Below, piece by piece: positions 47,690 through 59,337 of a stretch of DNA of 64,000 bases (the first letter of the stretch is position 1; every line of letters begins with the position of its first letter). The notes beneath the pieces were generated by a model that saw only the letters and a program-made list of their open reading frames with translations, made no database searches and was not told the DNA's origin. The stretch is from Gonapodya prolifera JEL478. Lineage: Eukaryota; Monoblepharomycota; Monoblepharidomycetes; Monoblepharidales; Gonapodyaceae. The DNA lies in contig KQ965749.1 in NCBI GenBank assembly GCA_001574975.1, positions 296,724 through 360,723 on the forward strand. The letters run 5' to 3'. Both the position numbers and the translations under genes were made by a program.

Positions 47690-47910
47690 GTTTCAGACTG
47701 AATCAGACCAGAAAAATCTGATCGATTCTGACCGTTCCTGAGAATCCGACGCAGGTATCAGAAACCTCAGATTTCTGGTCTGAATATTCTGAAGGATTCG
47801 GACTGAATCTGACTCGATTTCAGAGGTAATCCGATTAAATCTGAACAGTTTTCTGAGGATGTCTGAATGAATCGGAATGCTTTTCAGATAGAATCTGATT
47901 GATTTTATTT
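47690..47910. repeat. Left subterminal TCTGA/TCAGA array
   Basis: Roughly twenty copies of TCTGA or its complement TCAGA, with TCCGA/TCGGA variants, in about 220 bp. Probably the binding sites for the element's own DNA-binding protein. Confidence 0.65.
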
Positions 47911-47968
47911 ATTCTATTTTGTCAAATCAACTATTCTAAAGCACAGATCCATTTCTTGTGATGGTTAT

Positions 47969-50251
47969 TCATTCACCGCCAGCTGCCTCAGGTCCCATGG
48001 CAACGTCTCCCGTTGATTGACCCCTTCCATTGCGTGCCGCGCCGCGTCTCAACCCAGCAGAACCAACAGTCCCGCCAGCACCTTGCGACACACCACGTCC
48101 CCGTCCTCGACTCGCGACCGTGGTACCCAGTCCCTGTCCTGAACCAGCCGTTCTAGATGTTGTTGCGTCCCTTTGTGCTACTGCCCGTCTCTGACCCGTT
48201 TGTCGAGCAGCAGGTGCACCGCCAACACCTGGACCAGCTCGAACTCGAGTGATGATTGTCCCTCCTGTCGCGCCAACGCCTGCGCCCATTGTGATCTTTG
48301 TCCCTGCTGTCGCGCCAACGCCCACGCCCATTGTGATGTTGGCGCTTCCTGTAGTAGTGTTTGACGGGGTCAGTGGGAGATGTTCCTCTAGCTTCCTCTT
48401 CTTCCCTGTTCCAGGCTTCTTCTCCTTGGTAACCTTTCCAGTAGCGGTATGGAGGAGCCTGTCTGAGCTCACTATCGTGGCGATATGGTTCTGGATCCTT
48501 TCAGCGTCTGTTGGACTTGTTGTTTCCGTAACGCTGCCACCAAGTGTCAGAGTAAATAACATGCTAAAGAGTTGACAACTCACATAAAAGCCGATAGTTG
48601 CCGGTCAAGCTCGGACCAGTACTTTTCATTTGGAAGGTCGGCTGGAATTCTTGATGCGGAATACCTCTGAAGTGATCAAAACATGAAGTCCTGGTATCTG
48701 CAGCGTAGGATTTCCTGCAATGTTGGGGAGCTCACCAGTAGAACTGCTTTTGTGGCCATCGCATCTGTCACTTCGCCCAAAGAAACGCTCCAGATGCCTG
48801 AGGCCAAGTTCTTTGCGTCATGGTCCCAATAGCCCCGGATCTGTTGAGCAAAATTGGAAGCACAAAAGAAATTCGAAGTTCTCAAACAACTGTACCCACC
48901 TTGGCCTTGAGATAAGAGCGCTCATTGGAAATCTCAGTACTTATCCACGAGTTGATCCACTGTTGATATTTTGGAATGCCGTAAAGTTCCTTTGTAAAGA
49001 TACCATTGCTGATGGCCTTATGCTGATGGAAGGTTTGCATTTGCTGAGAAGCTGATTCCAAAGTAGCCAAAAGTAGAACATACCACAACGTCACCAACAG
49101 TGGCATATTCAGCAAAGCTCCATTGATCAAGGTCATACAGGCAAGGTTTGAATATTGCTCGAATAGATTTCTGTCAAATAAGACGTTTGTACTTGTCAGG
49201 AAGAAAGAGAAGCTAAGTGTGAAAGGTTGTGTGCCGACTTACCTTCTGGTTTATCGTCAGCTCAAACTTGTCAGATCCAGGTCTGGCAAACGTTTCCGTG
49301 AGGGGGGTAGCCGGAGTAGGTTCCGAGGGCGTTGTTGCTGCAGTTCCACCAACTGTGCCAGACTGCATCTGGTTCATCAGTACCTGTCGGACGATTTCCT
49401 CAACACGGTCAAGCCTCTCCTGTACATCCAAAGTGGGACCAAATAAGGGCATCTTGGAAAAACGTACGATAGATCAGCTCACCTCGGATGTACCCGTGTA
49501 CTTAAGCTTTGGAGGAAGGAGCACACCAGGACCTCCGGGCACGTCCAGGTTCCCAACTGGAGGGAAATTTTGACTTTCTTGAGGAGGAACTGTTGGGGAC
49601 ATCATTAGGGGAAACGCTGTCGGGATGGCACCAATTGAAGTTTGGCCGTACTGAAGCACATGAGGAATCAATTGTGAATTACAAACGGAAGCAGCACAAT
49701 GGTCAAGTCACTTACATGAAAAGGACTCCTGGTATTACCAACACTCGTGTCTCTGCTTATTCTGTTCGAGATACCATGCTTGTATCCGGTGATGGGCCTT
49801 CCAAGGGAGAGATCTGGGCTATAAGTTGTAGTCGCAAAAGGTTGGTGATTTGCTGGTTGTGGTGTGAGTGGGTTTCTTCCAGAGGTGTTGTTGTCTGGAG
49901 GAGATTGATAGTAAGGGTTGGTTGGCTGTCCAAAACCAGCGTCGCTTCTCTGATACGAGGTGTTCCAAGAACCATCAAGCACATTGCAAAGACGTGAAGT
50001 TCCGGTCTACATTAGCTGGATCAGGACCGAAAAACACCATCTCTTACCATAATATATGGTGTAGAAGTGGTTTTTGAGTTGGTCGTAAGTGATTTCTGAG
50101 GAAAAGAGGCGTGTGAGACTATGGGAGCATGGTACCGTGACGAGTCAAAGGTAGGCGTGAAGTCCCGATCAGGCTCGTTCTCGGCATCGTCCAAGCCGTA
50201 ATCATCGATTTCCAGCTCCAGAAAAGGCGATTTGGCCTCGTTCATGTCCAT
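47969..50251 (-). CDS. Accessory protein of the CACTA-like element
   Basis: A minus-strand gene of many small exons lies downstream of the transposase. A likely start is the ATG at 50,251 (MDMNEAKSPFLELEIDDYGL). Exon pieces include a Ser/Pro/Thr-rich region, DVQERLDRVEEIVRQVLMNQ (a short coiled coil, about 49,440), KYQQWINSWISTEIS (about 48,960), AKNLASGIWSVSLGEVTDAM (about 48,800), and a C-terminal Gly/Arg/Thr-rich tail after a KKRKLEE nuclear-localisation-type motif. In CACTA elements a second protein binds the subterminal repeats; this is the natural candidate. No DNA-binding domain was recognised, so the role is an inference from position. The tail contains an internal duplication (48,245-48,345). 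Confidence 0.4.
48245..48345. repeat. Short in-frame tandem duplication
   Basis: Two near-identical units within the accessory gene's C-terminal tail, reading on the minus strand as ITMGVGVGATAG and ITMGAGVGATGG. Confidence 0.6.
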
Positions 50252-50339
50252 TGGTGAACGAGGGAAAAGATTTGCCGGAAAAGTCACTGAAGGACCGGGC
50301 ACTCACTCATTCTCAAACCACAAACTGCCCAAATTTAAA

Positions 50340-53300
50340 AACATTCAGAAGGTAATAATTAGCTGCCGTATCGTGGACAAATTTGAGGCTGCCACTCCTC
50401 GAATTCCCAACAAACTGGCATGTCCCTAGTGAGATGGAACACATCAAAGGGAACTGCAGGGAAGAATTACATAATGGGTATTCCTCACCATTCCGAATGC
50501 AGTCGTGCTGAATTGACATGTGTTGAACGACCTCTGAAGCGTAGAGTAAATGAAGTTCGTGGGTTTGGAGGATAAGTCGCGGGTGCTCCCAGAAGACCTT
50601 GCCAACAAACGAATATGGATTCGCCAGGATTACGTTGAAAGAGCGCGATGCAAAAAATATCTGCGCAATTGACCCAACGCGGTAGAGTTTCTGGTCCAAA
50701 GAAAGTATAAGAGTTGGAAATTCAAAACTTCATTGATCACCTCAAAACTCACATTTGATTCGGTCACAAAGTTAGATCCGTTCTTCAGGATTGTCCCATC
50801 TGCTGCATACACTCCTGCATAGGTTGTGGCATCAGCTGAAAGGCGGACATAGTCAGCCAGAGACATTGAGGTTGCAACTTTGTGCAGCTGATCAGTGACT
50901 CCAAGACTCTGAGAAAGTGGATGGCAAAGAAGCTCTGCTAGCACAATCTGTGGGCTCTTGTTAATAGCTTGTAGATAAGAATCAAGTCGACCAATGGGGT
51001 TAAAGAGTTCCCCTGCAACAAAGAGTATCAATATTCAATACTCTTCAACAATCGCCTCAAGGGGAAGTAGAATGACCAGAACACACCGGCTTTACCACTA
51101 GAGGAGTAGTGGTTCTTGAGTTCTTCCATGTCAGCCAAACCAAACATTTGCGAAATGATTGGTTTCTTCCCCAGAGATTGCAAGTCAGGTGAGAGTGAGA
51201 TGCGGTCCCCATCAACATCCCAAGTTCCGCCATGAGTCATATAAACAAGTGGCGTGACTCGCTTGAAGCGAGTGATAACATCTCGTTCAGGTTGGAGATT
51301 GTTGGTCCGCTGGATGCATGCACGAAGCCGGCCGTGAAGTTGCTCGAGCTTCTCCGCTGACAAGTGGAGAAGTGGTCCAAAGATACGTACCCATTCCTCG
51401 ACATGTAGAGGTTGGTGCATCTTTACAAGTGCAAACCGTTTGGAGCAGTACCTGACAAGAGAAAGATTGGAGCTTTCGAGACAGAGTATGGGCTGAACTA
51501 AATAAACCCACCTCTTTACTGCCTCAATCCACCTGTCACGGGTCGATTTGAACTTTGCATAGTATGCGGCAACATTTCTGATGTCTGATTGATGCATCAG
51601 AACCATCATTGCAGATGTCAGCACCCAGACTTCAAGATATGTGACAGGGATCTTGAAGTCGCAAAGGGGACGTTGAGCAACTGTGGGAGCTTCTGTTGTT
51701 ACCGAGTCTTGTGAGCCAAGGCTTGATCCAGTGGAGAGAGCCCGTCCACGTGACCCAGCACCAGCGTCACGCTCCGCCTCAAGGTCATCCAAAGATCCCG
51801 GAATACTCCACACATTGTCGTCATCAACATCACCAAGGTGTGAGTCTTTTGATGTACCACTTGCTTTCGTGCGCTTTCCTCGAGTGAGCTTTGGTGCCGT
51901 TGTTGGAGTCTTTGTTGATCGACGGACATGGCGAATTCCATACACAAAGTGCATTAACGCGAAGAAGATTACCTGCAGACAAAGTAAATAAAGCCAACCT
52001 TTGACATGTCACCCCATCGCAGACAAGACACTCACCTGGCTCATCACTTTAAAATGACCAGCGTTCATTGAGCCAGTATACTTGCTAACCTGGATTCCAG
52101 TTAGCTTCAGCGGAAGCCCATCATGGTTGAGGGAGTCAACAATTGCTGCGAGTTCAGCAATTGAGCGGTCCCCACGGAGAAACCATTTCATGTCCTGCGC
52201 CAAATACTTTGGAACCCCTTCATCCCAATGCAAGAGGTCTCCAACGTTGCTTGTGTAAATGTCAAAGTTGGGGATGTGCAAGTAAGGATTGTTGGAGATA
52301 TAGCCATCCAGACCGACATCTTTGATGCCATACGAGAGGAGCAGCTCATCGGCCTTTGCAGGACCACCTACCTGAGCTGGCAGTAACAGTCTATCACTCT
52401 GTGCACGAGGTGGTGGGGGACGAGCTCGTACGATACGGGACTAGTGGTGCAAAGAGATTCTTGCTAACTTGATCCCCGCAATCGCAGGCCGCAATTGTTG
52501 GAAACTTACCTCGAAAATAACTTTCCTAGCCTCTTCAGCAGTTCGGAGCAACCCGAGCTGAAACCCCAAAGGTGCCAAAATATGGCAGTGGTGGCATGAC
52601 TGCTTCACAACAGTCTTGTAAGTCGAAACAAACTCTTTGATCCGCGGGTTATCACCCTTCACGCCACAGAGGTTCCCAGTAACAAAAACTTCCTCCTTGA
52701 AGGCGCTGTGATAAGCGCAGAACCCTTGACGCAGTTGCTTTGCACCAGTCTCCAACACAACCTTCGCCATTTGGAGAACCTTAATTGGAGGACGTGTAAC
52801 CGAAATGAGGAACTGGTGGCCTAGGTGATTGTTGATGTGGAAGGGGATTCCAGCTAGATTTGCGGCAAAATTCTCCCAGGGGTCGTATTTCGTGCCGCTT
52901 ACACCCGAAAAGCCATCGCTGCAAGCACGAAGCCTGGTGATGAACAATCAACGCAAAAGCCAAAAACATTCAACTCACGAATAATTCCACCATGGCAGAT
53001 TCACGTGCCGTCTCTCACCAATCCTTGCCGACAGCGGATGTGGTTCAATAAACCATTCGGTGAGGAGTGGTCCCGATAGTGGCAGGGCTTTTGGCTCCGA
53101 GAGCGCACACATGCGATCCCACACACCAGCCAAAAAGAATGTTCCACCCATTTCCAAAGACCGAGTGTCAACCACTCCATAGCACCGCGGTCCTAACTGT
53201 TCCACCAGCAAATAATGTTCTGTGGTCATGTCCACAAACCAACTCGCCCCTGCATCAAATGTTCGCAATGACCTGACTCTCGCTAGCATGCCTCCAATAT

Positions 53301-54297
53301 CCCTTTCCAGGAATTGTCGCGTCCAGACGATTCCATTCTCCAAGCGGTAAAAGGATCGCTGCCATACGAGCTTGCCATCGTCTGACCGTCGGATATTTGC
53401 GACCTGAAAAGCAGGATCTGTATGCCAGCGATCCGCCTCACAAATATTGGAGAGGCCTCCTTGCGTATTCAGTTGCGGAAGGAACCCAATGTGCGGTGCG
53501 AGCTCAGGATCCCCAAGTGCCAGTTGTGCAGTGGAAGCCAGACTGATGGAATGCATGGTTTTGGGCCCTTTCTCTGTCTCGATGGAAGTTGCAAATGTTT
53601 CCATGCTGATCCCTGCAGGGATTTTTTGATCTATCCGGTTCCATAGCTCATCCATGGAAGAAATGATATCTTGCGGGTGAGTTTGGCCGTAGCAAACTAG
53701 GAAAAGGACAAACTCAAAAAGGCTGCGTGAAGGAGGATCACAAGTTGAAGTTCGAAAGAGGGTGAGGAGGAAGTCAAGGCCGGATTTGAATGGGGTCCGT
53801 GGATCTTTTGCAGCTCCACTTCGGTGATGATTCAGTCCACCAGGTCCCTTGTGAAATGTCCCTTCATTAGCATCAGGAGGCTCATCTGGTACGAATGGTT
53901 CCGGTGAAGGCTCGACACTTTGTGTAATCGGCCTGGGTGAAGGAGGATGGGGACAAGGGGAAAACTCTCGCTTGAAGGGATGGGGATGTTGCTGCATGTC
54001 AACATCCTGGCGCAACGTCTGAAATTCCTCTGCGGGCTCTATTTCCTCGTCTTCTGATGGCGAGGAAGATTCAAAATCGGTGGGGCCCCGTTTGGGATGG
54101 ATGTCATCCACCATCTCGACATCGTCCTCCCTTACTTCACGATTCGGTCCATCAGCCCGTCCTTTAGCCCCAAGTGAGAGTTGATGTCGATTCGAAAACC
54201 AATGTCTCCGCTTAGCACTGGGGGTGATTCGAGTGAGAGGTGCCCCACAATCAGCGCACCGGTACCCGTTGCCTTCATGGAGCAAATTCACGTCCAT
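50340..54297 (-). CDS. CACTA/Plavaka-like transposase
   Basis: Start ATG at 54,297. The N-terminus has a Cys-rich motif (YRCADCGAPLTRI) and a long acidic, Pro-rich region. After an intron at about 52,945-52,980 the next exon reads CSDGFSGVSGTKYDPWENFA and GIPFHINNHLGHQFLIS, then CGVKGDNPRIKEF and SCHHCHI. The D-x-SG...KY-x-x-x-EN and GDNPR...CHHC patterns resemble the large fungal transposase group related to Plavaka/Tnp2 (CACTA/EnSpm). Further exons include HIPNFDIYTSNVGDLLHWDE, VWVLTSAMMVLMHQ, HVEEWVRIFGPLLHLSAEKL, and C-terminal segments down to about 50,340. At least five introns are needed. No stop codon breaks the recognisable exons, so it may be functional. The three catalytic carboxylates were not assigned. 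Confidence 0.55.
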
Positions 54298-54419
54298 CGT
54301 TCGCGCTGATAGATGCGCGATCCAGGTTGTTTGCAGAATCCGGAATGTCAGTCTTTCGAGGCATCCTTTCTTGCGTTTGAAATCTCGGGTTGGGTCAGGT
54401 TGGGTCGGAAAGGCTCTGA

Positions 54420-54560
54420 TTCTGTCTAAGGACCTTTTTTCCTGAACTTTTCTGATGTTTTCTGGTCTAAGTCAGATACATTCATAAAACATCTTGTTAT
54501 TCTGAACGTTTCAGACCTTTTCCTGAGGGTTCTGAGTGTTTCAGATCAGAAACTTCAGGA
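54420..54560. repeat. Right subterminal TCTGA/TCAGA array
   Basis: Around ten copies of the same motif as on the left, mixed with CCTGA variants, just inside the right terminal repeat. Confidence 0.65.
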
Positions 54561-54562
54561 AT

Positions 54563-54584
54563 CCTCTTATAATCCACGGCCGTG
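54563..54584. repeat. Right terminal inverted repeat
   Basis: CCTCTTATAATCCACGGCCG plus TG. Partner of 47,624-47,645; one mismatch in 22. Confidence 0.7.
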
Positions 54585-54999
54585 AAAGTGACGAAGTTCC
54601 GCCTGTGGCGCATTGCCAACTTGAATGAGGGGCTTCCTGGCAGAGAAATATTGACGAACCACTTGCAACTTCAGGTCGGGTCTCCAGTACATGGTTCAGA
54701 ATTTAAAAGCAAGTGCGTCTGTAATTTCTTCATGACACTTTACAATCAGGTCGCGACACAATCACCTAAGGTGTCCGACGGTCGCGGAGGCACTTCTAGT
54801 TCATCTGGTCGCTCTCAGTCCAAAATTCTATCAATCCATATTGGCAAACGCCCAATTAGCCACACGTTAACACAGAAGTCTGTCACACGGTTCAATCAAC
54901 GTCGTTGTTGTCGCACCCCACCCCGGTCGACTCTTCGGTTTTGGGAACTCCGCTGTAGTACTGCACTCGTGGCACAACTACCTTTTTCTCGGTCTCAGT
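54585..54999. other. Right flank of the CACTA-like element
   Basis: A plus-strand open frame (54,582-55,268) crosses this, but the minus-strand frame of the next gene is the more protein-like. Nothing firm seen. Confidence 0.3.
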
Positions 55000-55638
55000 C
55001 TAACAAGATTCCGAGCCACTCCCCGTTCCAACAAGACACGTTTCATCCATCTCGCAAGGCTCCGAGCAAACTTTCTCAAGAGGCGCAATCTCCGGGAGTA
55101 CAGGCCGGGGTCTCAGCAAGAGCTCCACGATGGCGTTCTCCAGCTCTGGATTTCGGCTGCGCCAAAGAGATCTACTTCCCGAAGAAGCGTGAGCTCTCGC
55201 AGGAGCTCGATTCACCACGCTTTGCACTGGGTGTGGGCGCTCAACTCGTGACGGTTGGGGGAGAATGAGCTTGTACGGCCCACAGATACCCCAATACCAA
55301 GGTTCAGATGTCCGCCAGCAGGCACAGACGGTTCCTTGTACTGGCGCTACGGTCGTCAACCGAGGAAGCGTCTTCCAGTGGGCCAGCGCAGAGGACCCAG
55401 GAAGTACGAGATGGTCCACGTATTGACCCACTTCCAGACGCACACTCGTCAGAAGAACCCTCCAGTCCGTGTCTGCGACCTCGCCCAACGGCAAACTCAA
55501 CAGATTTCCTTGAATGATTGAATGCGGAGTCCCCGTTAGAATCAGTCTTGTGTCGTCGATCCCCCAGGCGACGTCTTCCTGCAGAGACCGCCGGATGTCG
55601 ATCAAGAGGGGGCGCGATGCGCTAGATCCACGAGGCAT
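55000..55638 (-). CDS. Hypothetical protein, possibly 5' part of a split gene
   Basis: A 212-residue minus-strand frame starting MPRGSSASRPLLIDIRRSLQ. It includes DTRLILTGTPHSIIQGNLLSL, VLLTSVRLEVGQYVDHLVL, and ENAIVELLLRPRPVLPEIAP. An intron after WYWG near 55,290 is possible. No domain was recognised. The CACTA-like element begins about 415 bp downstream, and protein-like minus-strand pieces reappear on its other side (46.99-47.43 kb), so the gene may have been cut by the insertion. Alternatively it is a complete small gene. Confidence 0.4.
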   Translation of the reverse strand: MPRGSSASRPLLIDIRRSLQEDVAWGIDDTRLILTGTPHSIIQGNLLSLPLGEVADTDWRVLLTSVRLEVGQYVDHLVLPGSSALAHWKTLPRLTTVAPVQGTVCACWRTSEPWYWGICGPYKLILPQPSRVERPHPVQSVVNRAPARAHASSGSRSLWRSRNPELENAIVELLLRPRPVLPEIAPLEKVCSEPCEMDETCLVGTGSGSESC

Positions 55639-56110
55639 GTGAGTGATCGTTTTGCGGGTTGAAGTGAGGCTTGAGAAGTGGGTGACGCTGCGGTCAACTC
55701 GGAACCGTTCATGAGTGCCAAATCCACCACCCTGTCCTCCCTCGCTTTTCCCGCAATCTATCCCGAGTCCCGTGGCGGGCTCCCTTGAACTCGAGCTCCG
55801 AAATATGTTCCACTTTTGTCCATTTCACTGGTCCGCTCTTTCGCTTCGCCCACGCAACTTGCTCCACCTCCTTCCTCACCCCTGGACGCCGTACTAGCTT
55901 GCCTCCATTATCAAACGCTAGTCAGTACTTCACCTTGCTGAGGCGGGCCATGGCTAAGTAAGACACTGATTATGGACTTACTTGCCGCTGTCAAATCTTT
56001 CTCTGTTTCGACTCGCATAGTTTCCTTCGAGCGACACTATTCGAGGGAATCGATCATGACGCATTTCATACATAATTTACCATAACAAACTGTAGCCCGC
56101 CACATTAAGA
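55639..56110. other. Intergenic, 55.6-56.1 kb
   Basis: No gene seen. It should hold the promoter of the minus-strand hypothetical gene and the terminator of the ketopantoate reductase gene. Confidence 0.4.
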
Positions 56111-57609
56111 TCACAACCCCCACCTCTCCACCAACTCCTTTGCAATCTCGACCTGCTCCCTTGCACCCTTCCTCGCCTCTTTCTCACACGCCTGCAACAC
56201 CTCTTCTGCCCTCACCGTACGCGGCACATGACTACCCTGCGCCTTTGCGACAGACTCGTCCACCTCTTCCACCATCCGCGTGATGGCCACGTTGAACGGC
56301 GCCGGGACACCGTGCATGGCGCTGAGGCGGACGATGTACCCGTTGAGGAAACGAATTTCGGAGGGGCGGCGCAGTTGGAAGTCGGTGAACTGTGGTGAAG
56401 GTGTGCGAGAATATGCGAGGTGGATTGTGAAACGTGGAAAGGTGGACGCCGCGGCGTGAGATGACGAACGTACCATACTCGTCCGCGAATGTTCGCTGAT
56501 TTGAATGAGCTTCGCCGCTGCTTGCGTGGCGCCCGCTTCATCTTCCTTATTAGTTGGCCGAGCTTCGCCTCCCTTCAACGTGCCAACAGCTCTTGATCCT
56601 GAGGTCGACTTTCCAGCACTCGCTGCACCATTCGCCACTTCAGTGCGGATACCAGCAGCTTGGAGTACTGCGATGGCTTCACTTCTGCACGTCGAATAGA
56701 CAGTGGCGATGGTTGGATCTCGGAGCAGGTCGGCGGTTGGTATGTTGGCGAGGGCTCCGAGTCTTGATAGCACGTACCAAGTTGCGTAACTTCACAGTAA
56801 AACAAGAGGAAAAGGACTTAACCACTCACGCATTCGTAAGGTTGATGAGCAGCTTCCCATGCAAGTCCACCTCAATATCCTCGGAAATCGTTGTCGCCAG
56901 GGTCGCCGCCTCCAGCACCGCCTTGAGCCTCTCAGTCGTACCGTCCACCGACTTCTCCACAACAATGACGCCCTTTGTGCACTGCCTGAAGTGGATGGGG
57001 TCTTCTGGATCCGGAACGACGTTGAACGGAAAAACGCCCCCAAAGACGGGGCATGTGGCTGGTAGGAGTGAGCGGAGGATGGACGGGTTTTCGACGCCGT
57101 TTTGGAGGGAATAGATAGGGAGGTTGGTGCCAATGAGAAGAGGGGCGATGTAGCGCGCGGCGTCCGCGGTCTGTGTGGCTTTGAGTGTCACGATAAGGAA
57201 GTCCATGTCGCGGAAGGGGACACGGGCGATCTCATCGGTGGTGAAGTACTCGATTTCCTTTGGCGAATGTATTTTCAGATGCCGGACGATGGAGGACCCC
57301 GGAAAAGCCCATGGCTACCTACAGATGGTTCCAATCGGTCCAACGTTCCGTCAAACTCCTCCGCCACGACTCCTCGCTCTTTGAGAATCTTCCCGAGTCT
57401 CTCGCGTCCTATGAAGATGACGCGGGCACCGGCTCTCTTTTGCAGGAGGATTCCTGCGGAGGATGGACCGGAGTTCGCGGTGTCCGACGTTGCAAAATGG
57501 TTCCGATAAGTTTGCAAAGAGACGGATCAGAGGGAGGAGAGCACGCACCGGTGTAGAGTCCGCATGCTCCTGCACCCAGGATTCCGATGGTGGGTTTCTC
57601 GCCCGTCAT
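56111..57609 (-). CDS. 2-dehydropantoate 2-reductase (ketopantoate reductase)
   Basis: Minus-strand gene with several introns; start ATG at 57,609. Joined exons read KPTIGILGAGACGLYTG then ILLQKRAGARVIFIGRERL, the N-terminal NADP-binding fold with GxGxxG. Next come EIEYFTTDEIARVPFRDMDF and LIVTLKATQTADAARYIAPL, then YSLQNGVENPSILRSLLP. GKLLINLTNALGALAN carries the catalytic Lys and Asn. The C-terminal domain has RRPSEIRFLNGYIVRLSAM and HGVPAPFNVAITRMVEE, the family's E...NG...G...P.N motif. The enzyme reduces ketopantoate to pantoate in pantothenate/CoA synthesis, or a related 2-keto acid. The intron before LGALAN is about 45-70 bp. The neighbour at 57.8 kb is on the same strand. Confidence 0.9.
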
Positions 57610-57814
57610 GGAGACGATTATAAAAGTGACGTGGTGGCCTGTGGTCTGACCGATTGGTACCGTCCTCGCACAATTACAAAACCAACATCACATTAAAACA
57701 AGGAAAACAAGCTCTCAGTAGTAAGCTACTCTCCCTGTAAGCGAACGGATTCTCGTCCTCTGACAGGGGGACAAACGTTTAAACACAAGCTGAATCCCTA
57801 CTCCTGTCACCTTC

Positions 57815-59337
57815 TCAATACGAAATCTGCTCCGCATGCCACCCCTCGGCTCTCTTTTCCCAATAGCGCGTCCGCATCGCCATGGTGACCGGCCCGGGCT
57901 TCCCGCCGCACTTGTCCACGCCGTCGACTTTCGAGATGGGCATAATTCCACCAGCTGAGTCACAAACAAAAGGGCAGCAGAGTGTCAGTTGGATAACTTC
58001 AGTAGCAAGTCGTTCGGTACCAGTAACATGAACGGCCTTTCTCACCTGTAGTGCAAATGAAGACTTCATCCGCCCTCTCCATCTCCTCCTTTGGGACCGC
58101 ACGCACTTCACATTCAAAGCCCATATCCTCGCACAACTCTATCACAGACTGGCGCGTAACGCCTAGGAGACATCCTCTTTCGGGAGTGACGACGCGGATG
58201 GGGGTGGATGACGTGTGGATAAGGCATATGTTGAACCCGGGGCCTTCGGTGAGCTGTGAGGGGGTGGTGAGGTTGGTAAAAGGTGAAAGAAGGGTGTAGC
58301 GTGACGTACGTTGCCCTTTTGGTCCAGCAGGATGGCGGTGTCTGCGCCTTGGTCGTATGCTGCGAAGGATGCTTTCGTGAGGTCTCCCCCTGCAACCATG
58401 CAACTACGGGGTAAGAACTCAAAGCGACAAGTGAGTGAAATGCATCGGCAACGTACAGTGGAAGTTCTTGATGGTGGGGTCGACGCATTCGTCTGGAATG
58501 CGGGGGACTTTGGACGTGACGATGTAAGCTCCTCGTGTTTCCTGAAAGCGAGCATAGACGGGCTTAAAAATACCCAGAGACGACACTGTGCGGTAAAGCA
58601 CGTACCTGAATATCCTTGGCGATCAACCAAGCGTACGGAATGCAGTAGCAGATGATATACTGTGCACAGAAATCCGTCCTTCGTGGCGCTCCAGGAGGAG
58701 GCACACCGCGAAGACAGTCCATTGCAACGTAAGCGTTTTTGAGGCCCGAAAGACGTAGGATTTCGTGAAGAATGCGCTTGATGTCGTCGTTGGACTCTGG
58801 CGGGTGCATCCGAAGGCCGTCCATGGAGCGTCGAAAGCGTGCAATGTGGTCATCTAAGCGGAAGAAGTTACCGTCCCAGACAGAAACGACGTCCTAGTGT
58901 GGTAGATGAGAGATAGAAAATTGAGCTTGTTAAGGTGCCAGAAGAAATTATGGAGTCCAGAATTCAGGGCTCACGTATGTCGCATCGGAGCGCCGATAAC
59001 CATAATCCGTCACCGAAATCTTCGCCTCAGAGATGGGTACGTATCCCACTCCAGAAAGGTATGCCGCTCCTTTTGCGAACTTGTTCTCCACGGGAGGTGT
59101 TTGCCAAGATATCACATCTGATCCGATCGCCAAATGCGATTCTTTAACGGTTGCGTTGGCGATGATTTCTGCAATTCCAGGGATCGCTTTGAGCTGCGCA
59201 ATGTCGACGGGCTTCGCGAGCTGAATGCCCTCGTGCACCTCCACGATCGTGTTGCCGTGAGCCAGTTCGAGGGTCATAACGCGCAGTGCGTCGGCCGAGA
59301 GCGAGGCAATGGCGTTCGCGACTTGTTTGCCGAGCAT
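57815..59337 (-). CDS. Fold-type-IV PLP aminotransferase, (R)-amine transaminase-like
   Basis: Six exons on the minus strand. After an N-terminal segment the first conserved block is ISVTDYGYRRSDATY, joined across an intron to DVVSVWDGNFFRLDDHIARF. Next are VPRIPDECVDPTIKNF, then H-W-GDLTKASFAAYDQGAD (the Lys binds PLP), then LTEGPGFNICLIH and the phosphate-binding GVTRQSVIELC, and ICTTAGGIMPISKVDG. The spacing and the SVWDG and GDLTK blocks match the fold-type-IV group of branched-chain/D-amino acid aminotransferases, particularly fungal (R)-selective amine transaminases. These transfer amino groups between amines and keto acids. The start at 59,337 is preferred; 59,277 is an alternative. 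Substrate unconfirmed. Confidence 0.85.

Larger units (their letters stand above)
47624..54584 (-). mobile_element. CACTA/Plavaka-like DNA transposon, about 6.96 kb
   Basis: Ends are an inverted pair at 47,624-47,645 and 54,563-54,584. The outer 10 bp, CACGGCCGTG, is itself palindromic, followed inward by GATTTTAAGAGG and, on the other end, GATTATAAGAGG. AA flanks both ends, a possible 2-bp target duplication. Because the outer 10 bp are palindromic, they could also be the duplication rather than the repeat. Subterminal zones (47,690-47,910 and 54,420-54,560) are packed with TCTGA/TCAGA motifs, the kind of array bound by the accessory protein in CACTA elements. It carries a transposase gene and a second gene, both on the minus strand. 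Confidence 0.65.

Noticed and set aside
50340-54297. KDZ-type transposase
   Set aside because: The D-x-SG, EN and GDNP...CHHC patterns fit Plavaka/Tnp2-like proteins better; KDZ motifs were not seen.
54582-55268. 228-residue plus-strand open frame
   Set aside because: Low-complexity reading opposite a more protein-like minus-strand frame; starts at GTG inside the terminal repeat.
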